From positions 124,001-188,000 of the forward strand of contig NZ_CAKKLJ010000003.1 in NCBI RefSeq assembly GCF_918698005.1: a stretch of 64,000 nt of DNA. The letters are read 5' to 3'. The DNA is from Microbacterium sp. Bi121. GTDB taxonomy: Bacteria; Actinomycetota; Actinomycetes; Actinomycetales; Microbacteriaceae. A program made the translations under genes and the position numbers. This document shows, one piece after another, positions 18,083 to 26,780 of this stretch. Numbering within the stretch: position 1 is the first letter of the stretch; each line of letters starts with the position of its first letter. A model generated the notes under the pieces. It searched no databases, was not told where the DNA came from, and worked only from the letters and a program-made list of their open reading frames with translations.

Positions 18083-18161
18083 CGTCGACGCACAACGTAA
18101 CGTGGCGTGATTCTTCGACACACTCGCGTGCGCGCGGCGTGACGCGAGCATCCTCGAAGTC
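18083..18161 (+). promoter_or_regulatory. Intergenic region with inverted repeat before the monooxygenase gene
   Basis: This 79-bp gap contains CTCGCGT (18123-18129) and ACGCGAG (18142-18148) as inverted arms 12 bp apart, close to the LLM oxidoreductase start. It may be an operator or the leader of that gene. No clear -10/-35 pair was found. Confidence 0.3.
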
Positions 18162-19562
18162 ATGAGCGAGAACCGTCCCCTCCGATTCAACGCGTTCGTG
18201 ATGAACACGAACTCCCATATCCAGCACGGTCACTGGCGCCGGCCGGATGCCGGGCAGGTCGACTTCGAGGATGTGAGCCTCTGGATCGACCTCGCGAAGA
18301 CGCTTGAAGCGGCGAAGTTCGACGCCATGTTCTTCGCCGACGTCTCCGGGCACTACGGCGATGCGGATGCCGACTACGAGGTGTACGTGCGGCACGGCCT
18401 GCAGATCCCCAGCAACGACCCGACGGTCCTGCTCGGCGCCCTCGCGGTGGTGACCGAGCACCTGGGTCTCGCGCTGACTTCGAACGTCGCGCAGAACCAT
18501 CCCTTCAACTTCGCCCGCCAGGTGTCGACGCTCGATCACATCTCGCGGGGCCGGATCGCGTGGAACATCGTCACCGGCACGCAGGACAACGGGGCGCGCA
18601 ACTACGGGCTCCCGCAGTTGACCGATCACGCCGAGCGCTACCGCTGGGCTGAGGAGTACGTCGACGTCGTCTATAAGCTCTGGGAGGGTTCGTGGGACGA
18701 AGGTGCCGTGCTGAAGGACAAGGAGAGCGGCCTCTACGCCGATGTCACCAAGGTGCACAAGATCTTCCACGAGGGCGAGCGGTACCAGGTCGAGGGGCCG
18801 CACCTGCCCTCGCCGTCCCCGCAGCGCACCCCGTTGCTGTTCCAGGCCGGGGCGTCCGAGTCCGGGCGTCGGTTCGCCGCGCGGAACGCAGAGGCGGTGT
18901 TCATCATCGCGCCCAACCCCGAGGTCGCGAAGTGGCAGATCGATGAGACGCGCGCGCTCGCCGTCGAGAACGGTCGAGAGCCGGATGACATCAAGTTCTT
19001 CCAGGGACTGACCTTCGTGATCGGCGACACCGAGGACGATGCGAAGCAGAAGGCGGAGGAGTACAGCCGCTGGTCGAGCGATGAGGGCTTCCTCGCGCAC
19101 GCGGCGATCGTCGACAAGACGGGGCGCACGTATCCGCCGGAGACGGAGCTCAAGGACGTCGACACGAACACCATGAAGGGCTTCACCGAACTGCTGCGCC
19201 GAACGATCACCGACCGGGAGCCGACGGTTGCGGACGTCGCCGGCCGGATGACCCGCAACAACCTGATCGTCGGGACCCCTGAGCAGATCGCCGACGAACT
19301 CGAGAAGTGGCAGGCCGCCGGGGTCGACGGGATCAACGTGGTGAACGCGGTGCTCCCCGGATCGTTCGAGGAGTTCGCCGACAAGGTGCTCCCCGTCCTC
19401 CGCGAGCGCGGGCTGGCGCAGACGGAGTACGCGCCGGGCACTCTGCGCGAGAAGCTGTTCGGCGCGCCGCGTTTGAACGATCGGCATCCGGCGGCACGGT
19501 ATCGCGGGGCCTTCGCCAGCGACCGTGCCGCGACGCCGGTCGTCGAGGCCGCTCGCGTCTGA
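18162..19562 (+). CDS. LLM-class FMN-dependent monooxygenase (NtaA/SnaA/DszA group)
   Basis: A 466-residue bacterial luciferase-like monooxygenase of the nitrilotriacetate/dibenzothiophene-sulfone group, which uses reduced FMN from a separate reductase. Typical features are the N-terminal NAFVMNTNSHIQHGHWRRPD, the FADVSGHYGD strand, TSNVAQNHPFNFARQVSTLDHISRGR near 105-130, and PLLFQAGASESGRRFAARNAEAVF near 220. Known relatives attack C-N or C-S bonds in chelators, sulfones and sulfonates. The next gene is a DszC/SfnB-like flavoprotein, which points to organosulfur use. No flavin reductase gene is adjacent. Confidence 0.87.
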   Translation: MSENRPLRFNAFVMNTNSHIQHGHWRRPDAGQVDFEDVSLWIDLAKTLEAAKFDAMFFADVSGHYGDADADYEVYVRHGLQIPSNDPTVLLGALAVVTEHLGLALTSNVAQNHPFNFARQVSTLDHISRGRIAWNIVTGTQDNGARNYGLPQLTDHAERYRWAEEYVDVVYKLWEGSWDEGAVLKDKESGLYADVTKVHKIFHEGERYQVEGPHLPSPSPQRTPLLFQAGASESGRRFAARNAEAVFIIAPNPEVAKWQIDETRALAVENGREPDDIKFFQGLTFVIGDTEDDAKQKAEEYSRWSSDEGFLAHAAIVDKTGRTYPPETELKDVDTNTMKGFTELLRRTITDREPTVADVAGRMTRNNLIVGTPEQIADELEKWQAAGVDGINVVNAVLPGSFEEFADKVLPVLRERGLAQTEYAPGTLREKLFGAPRLNDRHPAARYRGAFASDRAATPVVEAARV

Positions 19563-19572
19563 GGGGGAGGTC

Positions 19573-20781
19573 ATGTCGACGACGCTCACCGCACCGACCA
19601 CCGCCGAACTGCTCGCGACCTTCCGGCCCGTGTTCGAGCGGATCGCGGAAGGTGCCGCCGAACGCGACCGGACCCGGCGGCGCCCGCACGAACAAGTCGA
19701 CCTGTTGAAGCAGGCACGATTCGGTGCGCTGCGGCTGCCGCGCGAGGAGGGCGGGTTCGGTGCGACGATCGAGCAGGAGCACGCGCTGCTGATCGAGCTG
19801 GGCGCGGCCGACTCGAACCTCCCGCAGATCTGGCGCAATCATTTCGCGTTCGTCGAGGACATGCTCTTCGATGATGAGCGTGGGCGCAACGAGCAGTGGC
19901 GGGCGGAGATCGCGACGGGAGCGCTGTTCGGCGGAGCCTGGTCGGAGGCCGGCGGCAGGTCGTTCTTCGACATGCGCACCGCGCTCACCCGCACGGCGGA
20001 GGGCGCGGTGCTGAGCGGGCAGAAGTTCTACAGCACCGGCAGCCTGTTCGCCGACTGGATCAGCGTGCTCGCCACGGGGCCGGATACCGGCGACATGAGT
20101 CTCGTGCTCATCGAGGCGGATGCCGCGGGGGTGACGCTTGTCGATGACTGGGACGGCATCGGTCAGCGGCTCACCGGCAGCGGGACGACGACGTTCGATG
20201 AGGTCGTGGTGCCCGGTGGGCGCTGGTATCCGTTCGCACAGCGCGCCCGCTACCAGGAGGCCGTGTATCAGCTCAACCACCTGGCGACCCTCGCCGGGAT
20301 CTGCCGTGCAGCGCAGCGCGACCTGACCGACGCGGTCCGCTCGCGGTTGCGCAACTACCCGCAGGGCCTCGCGGCCGCGCCGCGTGAAGACGGTCAGATC
20401 CAGGAGGTCGTCGGCCGCGTCTCGGCGCTGGCCTCTTCTGCCGAGGCATCCGTGCGCTGGGCGGCCCGTGTCCTGGACGATGTGGTGGCCGTGCTGGCTG
20501 TCGACCCCGCATCCGACGATCCGGACGTGGTCGATGCGCTGCGCGCCGCCACGATCGCGGTGTACGAGGCGCAGCTGACGGTCACGGATGCCGCGCTGCA
20601 GGCGTCTACGCTGCTGTTCGACGCGCTGAGCTCATCCGCGTTGGCAGAGGATCGGGCGCTGGATCGGCACTGGCGCAACGCCAGGACCGTGGCATCCCAC
20701 AACCCGCGCGTCTACAAGGCGCGCCTCGTCGGCGACTGGCACCTGAACGGCGCAGACCCGAGCGCGGCGTTCACGCCGTAG
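19573..20781 (+). CDS. Acyl-CoA dehydrogenase-like monooxygenase (SfnB/DszC type)
   Basis: A 402-residue flavoprotein with acyl-CoA dehydrogenase fold: LLKQARFGALRLPREEGGFGA near residue 38, a flavin-binding middle domain (GGAWSEAGG, LSGQKFYSTGSLFADW) and a helical C-terminus ending HNPRVYKARLVGDW. The middle and end match the SfnB/DszC group of FMNH2-dependent monooxygenases rather than true acyl-CoA dehydrogenases, which carry a catalytic Glu near the C-terminus. A GGGGGAGG Shine-Dalgarno precedes the ATG at 19573, 10 bp after the LLM gene. The pair probably acts together on an organosulfur or N-oxide substrate. Confidence 0.8.
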   Translation: MSTTLTAPTTAELLATFRPVFERIAEGAAERDRTRRRPHEQVDLLKQARFGALRLPREEGGFGATIEQEHALLIELGAADSNLPQIWRNHFAFVEDMLFDDERGRNEQWRAEIATGALFGGAWSEAGGRSFFDMRTALTRTAEGAVLSGQKFYSTGSLFADWISVLATGPDTGDMSLVLIEADAAGVTLVDDWDGIGQRLTGSGTTTFDEVVVPGGRWYPFAQRARYQEAVYQLNHLATLAGICRAAQRDLTDAVRSRLRNYPQGLAAAPREDGQIQEVVGRVSALASSAEASVRWAARVLDDVVAVLAVDPASDDPDVVDALRAATIAVYEAQLTVTDAALQASTLLFDALSSSALAEDRALDRHWRNARTVASHNPRVYKARLVGDWHLNGADPSAAFTP

Positions 20782-20840
20782 CGGACGATCCGAAGCGGGA
20801 CGGGCTGAGTGAGCGGTAGCGCGTCGAAGCCGGCCTCGGT

Positions 20841-20896
20841 TATGATGGTCGTATAGCGAACGTGTGTTCGCACAGCGAACATTGCGAGGAGGCGCC
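20841..20896 (+). promoter_or_regulatory. pca promoter with overlapping palindromic operators
   Basis: A -10-like TATGAT (20841-20846) is followed by two overlapping perfect inverted repeats, GCGAAC-GTGT-GTTCGC (20856-20871) and TGTTCGC-ACA-GCGAACA (20865-20881). AGGAGG (20887-20892) is the Shine-Dalgarno of pcaI. The likely binder is the IclR-family regulator encoded at the end of this operon. Confidence 0.6.
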
Positions 20897-21646
20897 GTGA
20901 TCGACAAGACCGTGGTGGATGCGGCATCCGCCGTCGCCGACATCCCCGACGGCGCGACCGTCATGATCGGTGGATTCGGTCGTGCCGGGCAGCCCGTCGA
21001 ACTCATCGACGCGCTGATCGCCCATGGCGCTCGCAACCTCACGATCGTGAACAACAACGCCGGCAATGGAGACACGGGTCTCGCGGCTCTGCTTGCCAAG
21101 GGCCAGGTCCGGAAGATCGTGTGCTCGTTCCCGCGGCAGAGCGACTCGTGGGTCTTCGATGACCTGTACCGCGCCGGCAGGATCGAGCTCGAACTCGTTC
21201 CGCAGGGCAACCTCGCCGAGCGCATCCGCGCCGCCGGTGCCGGCATCGGCGCGTTCTTCTCGCCGACCGGCGTCGGCACCGAGCTCGCCACCGGCAAGGA
21301 GGAGCGTGTCATCGACGGCCGTCGCTACGTGCTCGAATATCCGATCACCGCTGATTTCGCGCTCATCAGTGCACTGAAGGGCGACCGCTGGGGCAACCTC
21401 GTGTATCGCGAGACCGCCCGCAACTTCGGCCCCGTCATGGCGACCGCGGCCACCACGACCATCGTGCAGGTCGACGAGATCGTGCCGCTCGGATCGCTCG
21501 ACCCCGAGGCCGTCGTCACCCCAGGCATCTTCGTGAACCGCGTCGTCGCGGTCGGCGAGCGGCACTGGCTGCAGGGCGGTTCGTTCGTCGGCGGTGTCGA
21601 TCTCGAGGGCAAGCCTGCGGATGCCGCGGAAGAGGAGGCGGCGTGA
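20897..21646 (+). CDS. pcaI: 3-oxoadipate CoA-transferase, alpha subunit
   Basis: A 249-residue CoA-transferase family I alpha subunit. With PcaJ it would move CoA from succinyl-CoA to 3-oxoadipate. GATVMIGGFGRAGQPVELIDAL near residue 22 is the glycine-rich CoA-site motif, and NNNAGNGDTGLAALL near 55 is conserved in PcaI/ScoA. It starts at a GTG after a perfect AGGAGG. Acetoacetate or another 3-oxoacid is a possible alternative substrate; linkage to pcaF and a PcaR-like IclR gene supports 3-oxoadipate. Confidence 0.88.
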   Translation: MIDKTVVDAASAVADIPDGATVMIGGFGRAGQPVELIDALIAHGARNLTIVNNNAGNGDTGLAALLAKGQVRKIVCSFPRQSDSWVFDDLYRAGRIELELVPQGNLAERIRAAGAGIGAFFSPTGVGTELATGKEERVIDGRRYVLEYPITADFALISALKGDRWGNLVYRETARNFGPVMATAATTTIVQVDEIVPLGSLDPEAVVTPGIFVNRVVAVGERHWLQGGSFVGGVDLEGKPADAAEEEAA

Positions 21647-22281
21647 TGAGCACCCGCATCACCCGCGACGAACTGGCCGCGCGCATCGCGGCAGATATCC
21701 CCGAGGGTGCGTTCGTGAACCTCGGCATCGGCGCACCGACCCTGGTCGCGAACTACCTGCCCGAGGATCTCGAGATCATCCTGCATACCGAGAACGGACT
21801 GCTCGGCATGGGCAGTGCCCCGGTCGACGGCCAGGTCGATCCCGACCTCATCAACGCGGGTAAGCAGGCGGTCACCGCAGTCCCGGGCGCTGCCTACTTC
21901 CACCACGCCGACTCCTTCGCCATGATGCGCGGCGGACACCTCGACGTCTGCGTGCTCGGAGCGTTCCAGGTCGCGCAGAACGGCGATCTCGCGAACTGGT
22001 CGACCGGAGCGCCCGGCGCGATCCCCGCCGTCGGCGGCGCCATGGACCTCGCGATCGGCGCCAAGGACGTCTACGTGATGACCGATCTGCTCGCCAAGGA
22101 CGACTCGTCCAAGCTCGTTGCCGAATGCACGTATCCGCTCACCGGTGTCGGCTGCGTCAGCCGCGTCTACACCGACCACGCCGTCTTCGACGTGACACCC
22201 GAGGGCTTCCGCGTGCGCGAGGCGTTCGGCGAGAATACCGTCGCGTCTCTTTCAGAGTTGACCGGACTGGAGCTGCAATGA
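21646..22281 (+). CDS. pcaJ: 3-oxoadipate CoA-transferase, beta subunit
   Basis: A 211-residue beta subunit with the active-site glutamate E49 in HTENGLLGMG, which forms the covalent glutamyl-CoA intermediate. GAPTLVANYLP near residue 29 and DLLAKDDSSKLVAECTYPLTG near 150 are family-typical. The ATG at 21646 overlaps the pcaI stop in TGATG and lies 7 nt after GAGGAGG; a GTG three bases upstream is possible. The end overlaps the pcaF start by 4 bp. Confidence 0.88.
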   Translation: MSTRITRDELAARIAADIPEGAFVNLGIGAPTLVANYLPEDLEIILHTENGLLGMGSAPVDGQVDPDLINAGKQAVTAVPGAAYFHHADSFAMMRGGHLDVCVLGAFQVAQNGDLANWSTGAPGAIPAVGGAMDLAIGAKDVYVMTDLLAKDDSSKLVAECTYPLTGVGCVSRVYTDHAVFDVTPEGFRVREAFGENTVASLSELTGLELQ

Positions 22282-23447
22282 CCACCACCTTCATCTACGA
22301 CGCGGTTCGCACCCCGTTCGGTCGTGCGGGCGGTGCGCTTGCCGGCATCCGCCCCGATGATCTCGCCGCCACGGTGATGCGCGCGACCATCGAGCGGACG
22401 GGGCTGGATGCCGCGCGCATCGACGACGTGATCTTCGGCGACGCGAATCAGGCGGGCGAGGACAACCGCAACATCGCCCGCATGGGCGCACTGCTCGCCG
22501 GGTTCCCGACGTCCGTGACCGGCGTGACGGTGAACCGGCTGTGCGCGTCGAGCGTCGAAGCCGTGATCCAGGGATCGCGGGCGATCGAGTCGGGGGATGC
22601 CGAGATCATCCTCGCCGGTGGAGTCGAGTCGATGAGCCGGGCGCCGTTCGTGGTCGAGAAGTCGGCCAAGCCGTATCCGGCGACCGGAAATCAGACGATG
22701 TGGAACACCGCGATCGGCTGGCGCATGACCAACCGTGCGTTGCCGAAGGGGTGGACGATCTCGAACGGTGAAGCCGCCGAGAAGACCGCCGCCACCTGGG
22801 GCATCAGCCGTGAGGATCAGGATGCGTTCGCCGTCCGCTCGCACGAGCTCGCCGCCCGGGCATGGGCCGCCGGCGTCTACGACGGCGAGATCGTCCAGGT
22901 CGCAGACGCGGAACTCGCCCGCGACGAGGGCATCCGCGACGGGTCGACTGTCGAGAAGCTCGCGGGATTGAAGGCCCTGTTCGCCGAGGACGGGACCGTC
23001 ACCGCCGGCAACTCCTCCTCGATCAACGACGGCGCCTCCGCCGTGCTGCTCGGCGCCGAGGGCGCGCTGGATGCCGAACCACTGGCCCGCATCACCGGCC
23101 GCGGTGCACACGGTGTCGACCCCGACGAGTTCCCGACCGCGCCGATCGAAGCCGCGAACAAGGCGCTCGCACGCGCCGGCCGCACCTGGGCGGACGTCGA
23201 CGTCGTCGAACTGAACGAGGCGTTCGCTTCGCAGTCGCTCGCGTGCCTGCGCGGCTGGCCCGACCTCGACCCCGACAAGCTCAACATCCACGGCGGAGCG
23301 CTCGCGATCGGGCACCCGCTCGGCGCCTCCGGTGGCCGCATCATCGGCCACGCCGCGCACGAGCTCAAGCGCCGCGGCGGGGGAGTCGCGGTCGTCGCGA
23401 TCTGCATCGGCGTCGGCCAGGGCCTCGCCGTCGTGCTGGAACGGTGA
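22278..23447 (+). CDS. pcaF: 3-oxoadipyl-CoA thiolase
   Basis: A 389-residue thiolase that would cleave 3-oxoadipyl-CoA to succinyl-CoA and acetyl-CoA. C89 in NRLCASSVEA is the acyl-accepting cysteine. NEAFASQSL, GGALAIGHPLGASGGR and the C-terminal CIGVGQG carry the other conserved catalytic residues. The ATG overlaps the pcaJ TGA. No genes for the upper ortho pathway (pcaGH, pcaB, pcaC, pcaD) are in the window, so 3-oxoadipate must come from elsewhere in the genome or from another ring system. Confidence 0.88.
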   Translation: MTTTFIYDAVRTPFGRAGGALAGIRPDDLAATVMRATIERTGLDAARIDDVIFGDANQAGEDNRNIARMGALLAGFPTSVTGVTVNRLCASSVEAVIQGSRAIESGDAEIILAGGVESMSRAPFVVEKSAKPYPATGNQTMWNTAIGWRMTNRALPKGWTISNGEAAEKTAATWGISREDQDAFAVRSHELAARAWAAGVYDGEIVQVADAELARDEGIRDGSTVEKLAGLKALFAEDGTVTAGNSSSINDGASAVLLGAEGALDAEPLARITGRGAHGVDPDEFPTAPIEAANKALARAGRTWADVDVVELNEAFASQSLACLRGWPDLDPDKLNIHGGALAIGHPLGASGGRIIGHAAHELKRRGGGVAVVAICIGVGQGLAVVLER

Positions 23448-23464
23448 GCGGATAGGGTTCTCGA

Positions 23465-24247
23465 GTGACCGAATCGGATGCCGTGCCCGCCGCGAGTGCG
23501 GACTTCGTCCAGTCGCTGGCCCGCGGCCTCGCGGTCATCCGCGCGTTCGACGGCGAACCCGCCGAGCTGTCCCTCGCCGAGGTTGCTCGGCGCACCGACA
23601 TCCCGCGCGCAGCCGCTCGGCGCTTCCTGCGCACGCTGGAGCAGCTCGGGTACGTCAGGGCGACGTCGGATGCTCGATTCCTGCTGACCCCGCGCATCCT
23701 CGAGCTCGGCTACGGCTACCTCTCGTCCCTCTCGCTGCCGGAGGTCGTCCAGCCGCATCTCGACGCGCTCTCGCATCGGATCGGCGAGTCGGTGTCGGTG
23801 GCGGTGCTCGACGGCGACGAGATCGTCTACGTCGCACGCGCCGCCGCCCGCCGCATCATGAGCGTGCGGATCACGATCGGCACGCGTCTGCCCGCTGCAG
23901 CCACGAGCATGGGCCGAGTGCTGCTGGCGGCGCTCCCCGAGGCGGATGCCGCGGAGTTGGTGGACTCGCTGGTGGCGTATACCCCGCGCACTCGCGTCGA
24001 CCCATCGGACCTCGCGTCCGAATTGGATCGGGTCCGCGAGCAGGGCTGGGCGATGGTCGACGGCGAGCTCGAGGAGGGACTGCGGTCGATCGCGGTGCCG
24101 CTGCGAACGCGCACCGGAGTCACCGCAGCACTCAACGTCTCGACCAGCACCGCGCGCGGCGCTGCCGACGACATGCGGGCCGAACTGCTGCCCGCACTGC
24201 AGCAGACGGCCTCAGCGATCGAGGAAGAGCTGCGCACGGTCGCCTGA
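23465..24247 (+). CDS. IclR family regulator, PcaR/PobR subgroup
   Basis: A 260-residue IclR regulator: winged helix (LARGLAVIRAFDGEPAELSLAEVARRTDIPRAAARRFLRTLEQLGY) at about 15-70, then the effector domain. The start region FVQSLARGLAVIRAF and the phrase SVRITIGTRLPA are typical of the Pca/Pob regulators of actinobacteria. The GTG start lies 6 nt after TAGGGT (23453-23458) with no Shine-Dalgarno, so it is probably leaderless and has its own promoter although it is in line with pcaF. It probably recognises the GTTCGC/GCGAAC repeats upstream of pcaI. Confidence 0.85.
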   Translation: MTESDAVPAASADFVQSLARGLAVIRAFDGEPAELSLAEVARRTDIPRAAARRFLRTLEQLGYVRATSDARFLLTPRILELGYGYLSSLSLPEVVQPHLDALSHRIGESVSVAVLDGDEIVYVARAAARRIMSVRITIGTRLPAAATSMGRVLLAALPEADAAELVDSLVAYTPRTRVDPSDLASELDRVREQGWAMVDGELEEGLRSIAVPLRTRTGVTAALNVSTSTARGAADDMRAELLPALQQTASAIEEELRTVA

Positions 24248-24270
24248 CTACTCGGCGACCGCGAACGCGG

Positions 24271-24879
24271 TCACTCGCCGAGCAAACTCGTCCACGCGAC
24301 GGCGAGGATGTCGAGCTCCGGGCCTTCGTCCAGAGACCACGGATGCCGGATCCACCGCAGATTCGCACTGTTCAGTAACTCCATGGCCAGGTAGCCGCGG
24401 TAGCGCCGGGTCGCCTCGTCGAAGCGACCGGCAGCGGTGAGACCGGCCGCGATGTCGTCGATGACCTCGCCGAACCATGCTTCGCGCAGTTCGCGCATCT
24501 CCGGGTCGACCGCAGATGCTTCCTCGACGACCGTGATGTACGGCTTGATCTCTGGCCAGCGCGTGGCTTGAGCGCCGATCCAAGCGCGGATCGCGACGAA
24601 ACTGCCTTCGTGCGTGGCATCCACGAGCGAACCAGCTGTTGAACGGTGCTCGGGATCCTCTCGGCGATCGAGGTGCCGATTGAGTTCGCCGAACAGCGCA
24701 CGCATGAGCTCGGTCTTGTTCGGGAAGTGCGCATAGAACGTCACGCGCGTCGTGCCGACCGCTGAGGCGATGTCATCGATCGTTGTCGCGACATAGCCCT
24801 GCTCCTGGAACAGTCGCAGAGCCTGATCGAGCAGCGACTGCCTCGTCTGCTGCTTCTGCTTCTCGCGAAGATTTGCCAT
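24271..24879 (-). CDS. TetR family regulator
   Basis: A 202-residue TetR-type repressor. The helix-turn-helix at about 10-55 (SLLDQALRLFQEQGYVATTIDDIASAVGTTRVTFYAHFPNKTEL) matches the family well, and the rest is a variable ligand-binding helical domain. It is divergent from a DHA2 transporter, and the shared gap carries two copies of a 15-bp site that recurs at the P450 promoters 4.4 kb away. It is therefore the likely repressor of the whole 24.9-36.2 kb region, with a pathway substrate or intermediate as inducer. Confidence 0.9.
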   Translation of the reverse strand: MANLREKQKQQTRQSLLDQALRLFQEQGYVATTIDDIASAVGTTRVTFYAHFPNKTELMRALFGELNRHLDRREDPEHRSTAGSLVDATHEGSFVAIRAWIGAQATRWPEIKPYITVVEEASAVDPEMRELREAWFGEVIDDIAAGLTAAGRFDEATRRYRGYLAMELLNSANLRWIRHPWSLDEGPELDILAVAWTSLLGE

Positions 24880-24896
24880 GCGCCAACACTAACCAC

Positions 24897-24945
24897 ATAA
24901 CAGTCAGTAAATTCGCTTGACAAGCTATAAAGTTAGGGCCAATCT
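24897..24945 (+). promoter_or_regulatory. TetR operators and promoter of the DHA2 transporter
   Basis: Two 15-bp sites of pattern WTKAC/ATAAC-N5-RTAAA, starts 20 bp apart: ATAACAGTCAGTAAA (24897-24911) and TTGACAAGCTATAAA (24917-24931). The second contains the -35 hexamer TTGACA. The 20-bp block TTCGCTTGACAAGCTRTAAA (24912-24931) is repeated at 29422-29441. A weak -10 (CAATCT, 24940-24945) follows at 17 bp. Confidence 0.6.
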
Positions 24946-25023
24946 TGGCGGAGGGCTCGCGGGCCCGAACTGCGGGCCCACACCGCATCCGCACATGCAC
25001 TCAGGGACGAAGGAGTTCCCCCT

Positions 25024-26718
25024 ATGTCAACGCAGACCAGTACGATCATCGCCTCGCGCGGGTCAGTGCGGGCGACGTTCATCGCCGCCTTCCTGTCCGT
25101 GACGCTGGCCCAGACCGCCTACGCGGTTCCCGGCGCCCTCAACGGCGCCTTCGCCGCCGAGTTCCACGCCACGGGCGCCGGCCTCACCTGGATCACCGCC
25201 ATCTTCGAGATAGGGATCGTCGCGTTCGAGCTGACCTTCGGCCTTCTCGGCGACCTGTTCGGCCGCAAGAAGCTGATGATCGCCGGATCCCTGTTCGTCG
25301 TCGTCGGCGCAGCCCTGTCGGCCCTCGCCACCGACATCACGTTCATGATCATCGCCCAGGCCGTGATCGGCATCGGAGCGGGTCTGCTCTTCCCGATCGG
25401 ACTCGCGATGGTGTCGGCGCTCACACCCGACAAGGCCAAGCGCTCCCGCGTCATCGCGACGTGGGCCGGGTTCCTCTCGCTCGGCGCCGTCATCTCGCCG
25501 GTCATGGCCGGCGTCACCGCGCAGTTCCTCACCATCCCCGGCGCCGAGCCCGGCGCCCCGAACGAGTTCAGCGGATGGCGCGTCTCGTACTGGATCATCG
25601 CCGCCGTCGCCGTGATCCTCGTCGCGATCTCCGCCTCCACCCGTGACTCGTCGGCTCCGGCCGGTCGCAAGCTCGACCTCCCCGGTCAGATCACGTTCGC
25701 GCTCGGTCTCATCGCCGTGCTCTACGCGACGGTCACCGCCGTCGACCACGGCTTCGGCTACTGGCAGGTCATCGCCGCCTACATCGTCGGTGTCGTGCTG
25801 CTCGTCGCCTTCGTCGTCATCGAGCTGCGCTCGCCGGCGCCGCTGCTGCACCTCGAGCTGTTCCGCAACCGCACGTACTCGACCGCTGCCATCGTCGCCG
25901 TCACGGGCATGTTCGCATTCCTCGCGATCTGCTTCGCGACCTCGATCTCGATGGGTGCGCTCGCTCAGGAGCCGGTCTGGGTCATCGGCGTGCTGTTCAT
26001 CATCATCCAGGGCCCGGCGTTCGCGCTGTCGCCGGTCGTGGGGCGCCTGATCCACACGGTCGCCCCGCGCTGGCTGCTGACCAGCGGGTTCCTGCTCATG
26101 GCGATCTCGGGCTTCTGGCTGTCGTCGTACACCGTCGGCGTACCGGCTCGTTTCGGCGGTACCCCGTGGACGGACTTCATCCTGCCCCTGCTGCTGCTCG
26201 GCATCGGATTCGCGCTCACGATCGGGTCGATCACGGCCGTCGCGATCAACACGGTCCCCGAACACCAGATCGGCATGGCCTCGGCCACGACGAGCCTCAT
26301 GCGCGACCTCGGCTTCACGCTCGGCCCCGTGGTCGGATCCGCGATCGCGTTCGGCGTGGGCGCCTCGGCGTTCGCGCTCCCGATCGTCAGCGTGCTGCAG
26401 GGCACCGGCATCCCGCCGGAGGCCGTGGAGGGCCTCTCGCACGTCCCGCCGCTCGCGTGGCTGTCGGGCTGGGAGGGCGTGGTCGGCCAGTTCGCCGGCG
26501 AGATGGCCGCGGCCGGTGCGCCGGCTGAGGCCGTCGAGGGTGCGGTCGCGTCGATCAACGCGGCTCAGGGCGACATCATGGGTCTCGCCGGAGCCTCGCT
26601 CGGCGGCGGCTTCAGCATCGTCTACGTCGTCGCCGCCGTCGCGGCACTTGCGTCCGCCGCGCTCACGCTGTTCCTGCCGAGCGGCAAGAAGGCAGAGGCC
26701 GAGCTGATCGCGGAGTAA
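25024..26718 (+). CDS. MFS transporter, DHA2 (14-helix) family
   Basis: A 564-residue membrane protein with about 14 hydrophobic helices, the size of EmrB/QacA-type transporters. Motif A-like GLLGDLFGRKKLMIAG is near residue 73, and the DHA2 motif C region GAVISPVMAG is near 155. An unusual 60-residue loop rich in Ala/Gly/Val/Glu (about 475-530) sits before the last helix. DHA2 members mostly export drugs or metabolites, but some import aromatic compounds. Divergence from the TetR gene and the shared operators tie it to the P450/hydrolase operons. AAGGAG lies 8 nt before the ATG. Confidence 0.88.
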   Translation: MSTQTSTIIASRGSVRATFIAAFLSVTLAQTAYAVPGALNGAFAAEFHATGAGLTWITAIFEIGIVAFELTFGLLGDLFGRKKLMIAGSLFVVVGAALSALATDITFMIIAQAVIGIGAGLLFPIGLAMVSALTPDKAKRSRVIATWAGFLSLGAVISPVMAGVTAQFLTIPGAEPGAPNEFSGWRVSYWIIAAVAVILVAISASTRDSSAPAGRKLDLPGQITFALGLIAVLYATVTAVDHGFGYWQVIAAYIVGVVLLVAFVVIELRSPAPLLHLELFRNRTYSTAAIVAVTGMFAFLAICFATSISMGALAQEPVWVIGVLFIIIQGPAFALSPVVGRLIHTVAPRWLLTSGFLLMAISGFWLSSYTVGVPARFGGTPWTDFILPLLLLGIGFALTIGSITAVAINTVPEHQIGMASATTSLMRDLGFTLGPVVGSAIAFGVGASAFALPIVSVLQGTGIPPEAVEGLSHVPPLAWLSGWEGVVGQFAGEMAAAGAPAEAVEGAVASINAAQGDIMGLAGASLGGGFSIVYVVAAVAALASAALTLFLPSGKKAEAELIAE

Positions 26719-26727
26719 TCCCGCAAC

Positions 26728-26766
26728 GAGAACCGGCCCCGGGAGATCATCCCGGGGCCGGTTCTC
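26728..26766 (+). terminator. Intrinsic-type terminator between convergent genes
   Basis: A perfect 17-bp stem (arms 26728-26744 and 26750-26766, starting GAGAACCGGCC) closes a 5-nt loop, GATCA. It lies 10 bp after the transporter stop and 14 bp before the stop of the convergent reductase gene. No U-tract follows. It can serve both strands. Confidence 0.8.
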
Positions 26767-26780
26767 TATGTGGGGCGGTG

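Noticed and set aside
24271-24879. Possibility that this TetR gene regulates the upstream pca operon
   Set aside because: The pca promoter has GTTCGC/GCGAAC repeats and no copy of the TTKAC-N5-RTAAA site, which instead occurs at the transporter, P450 and hydrolase promoters.
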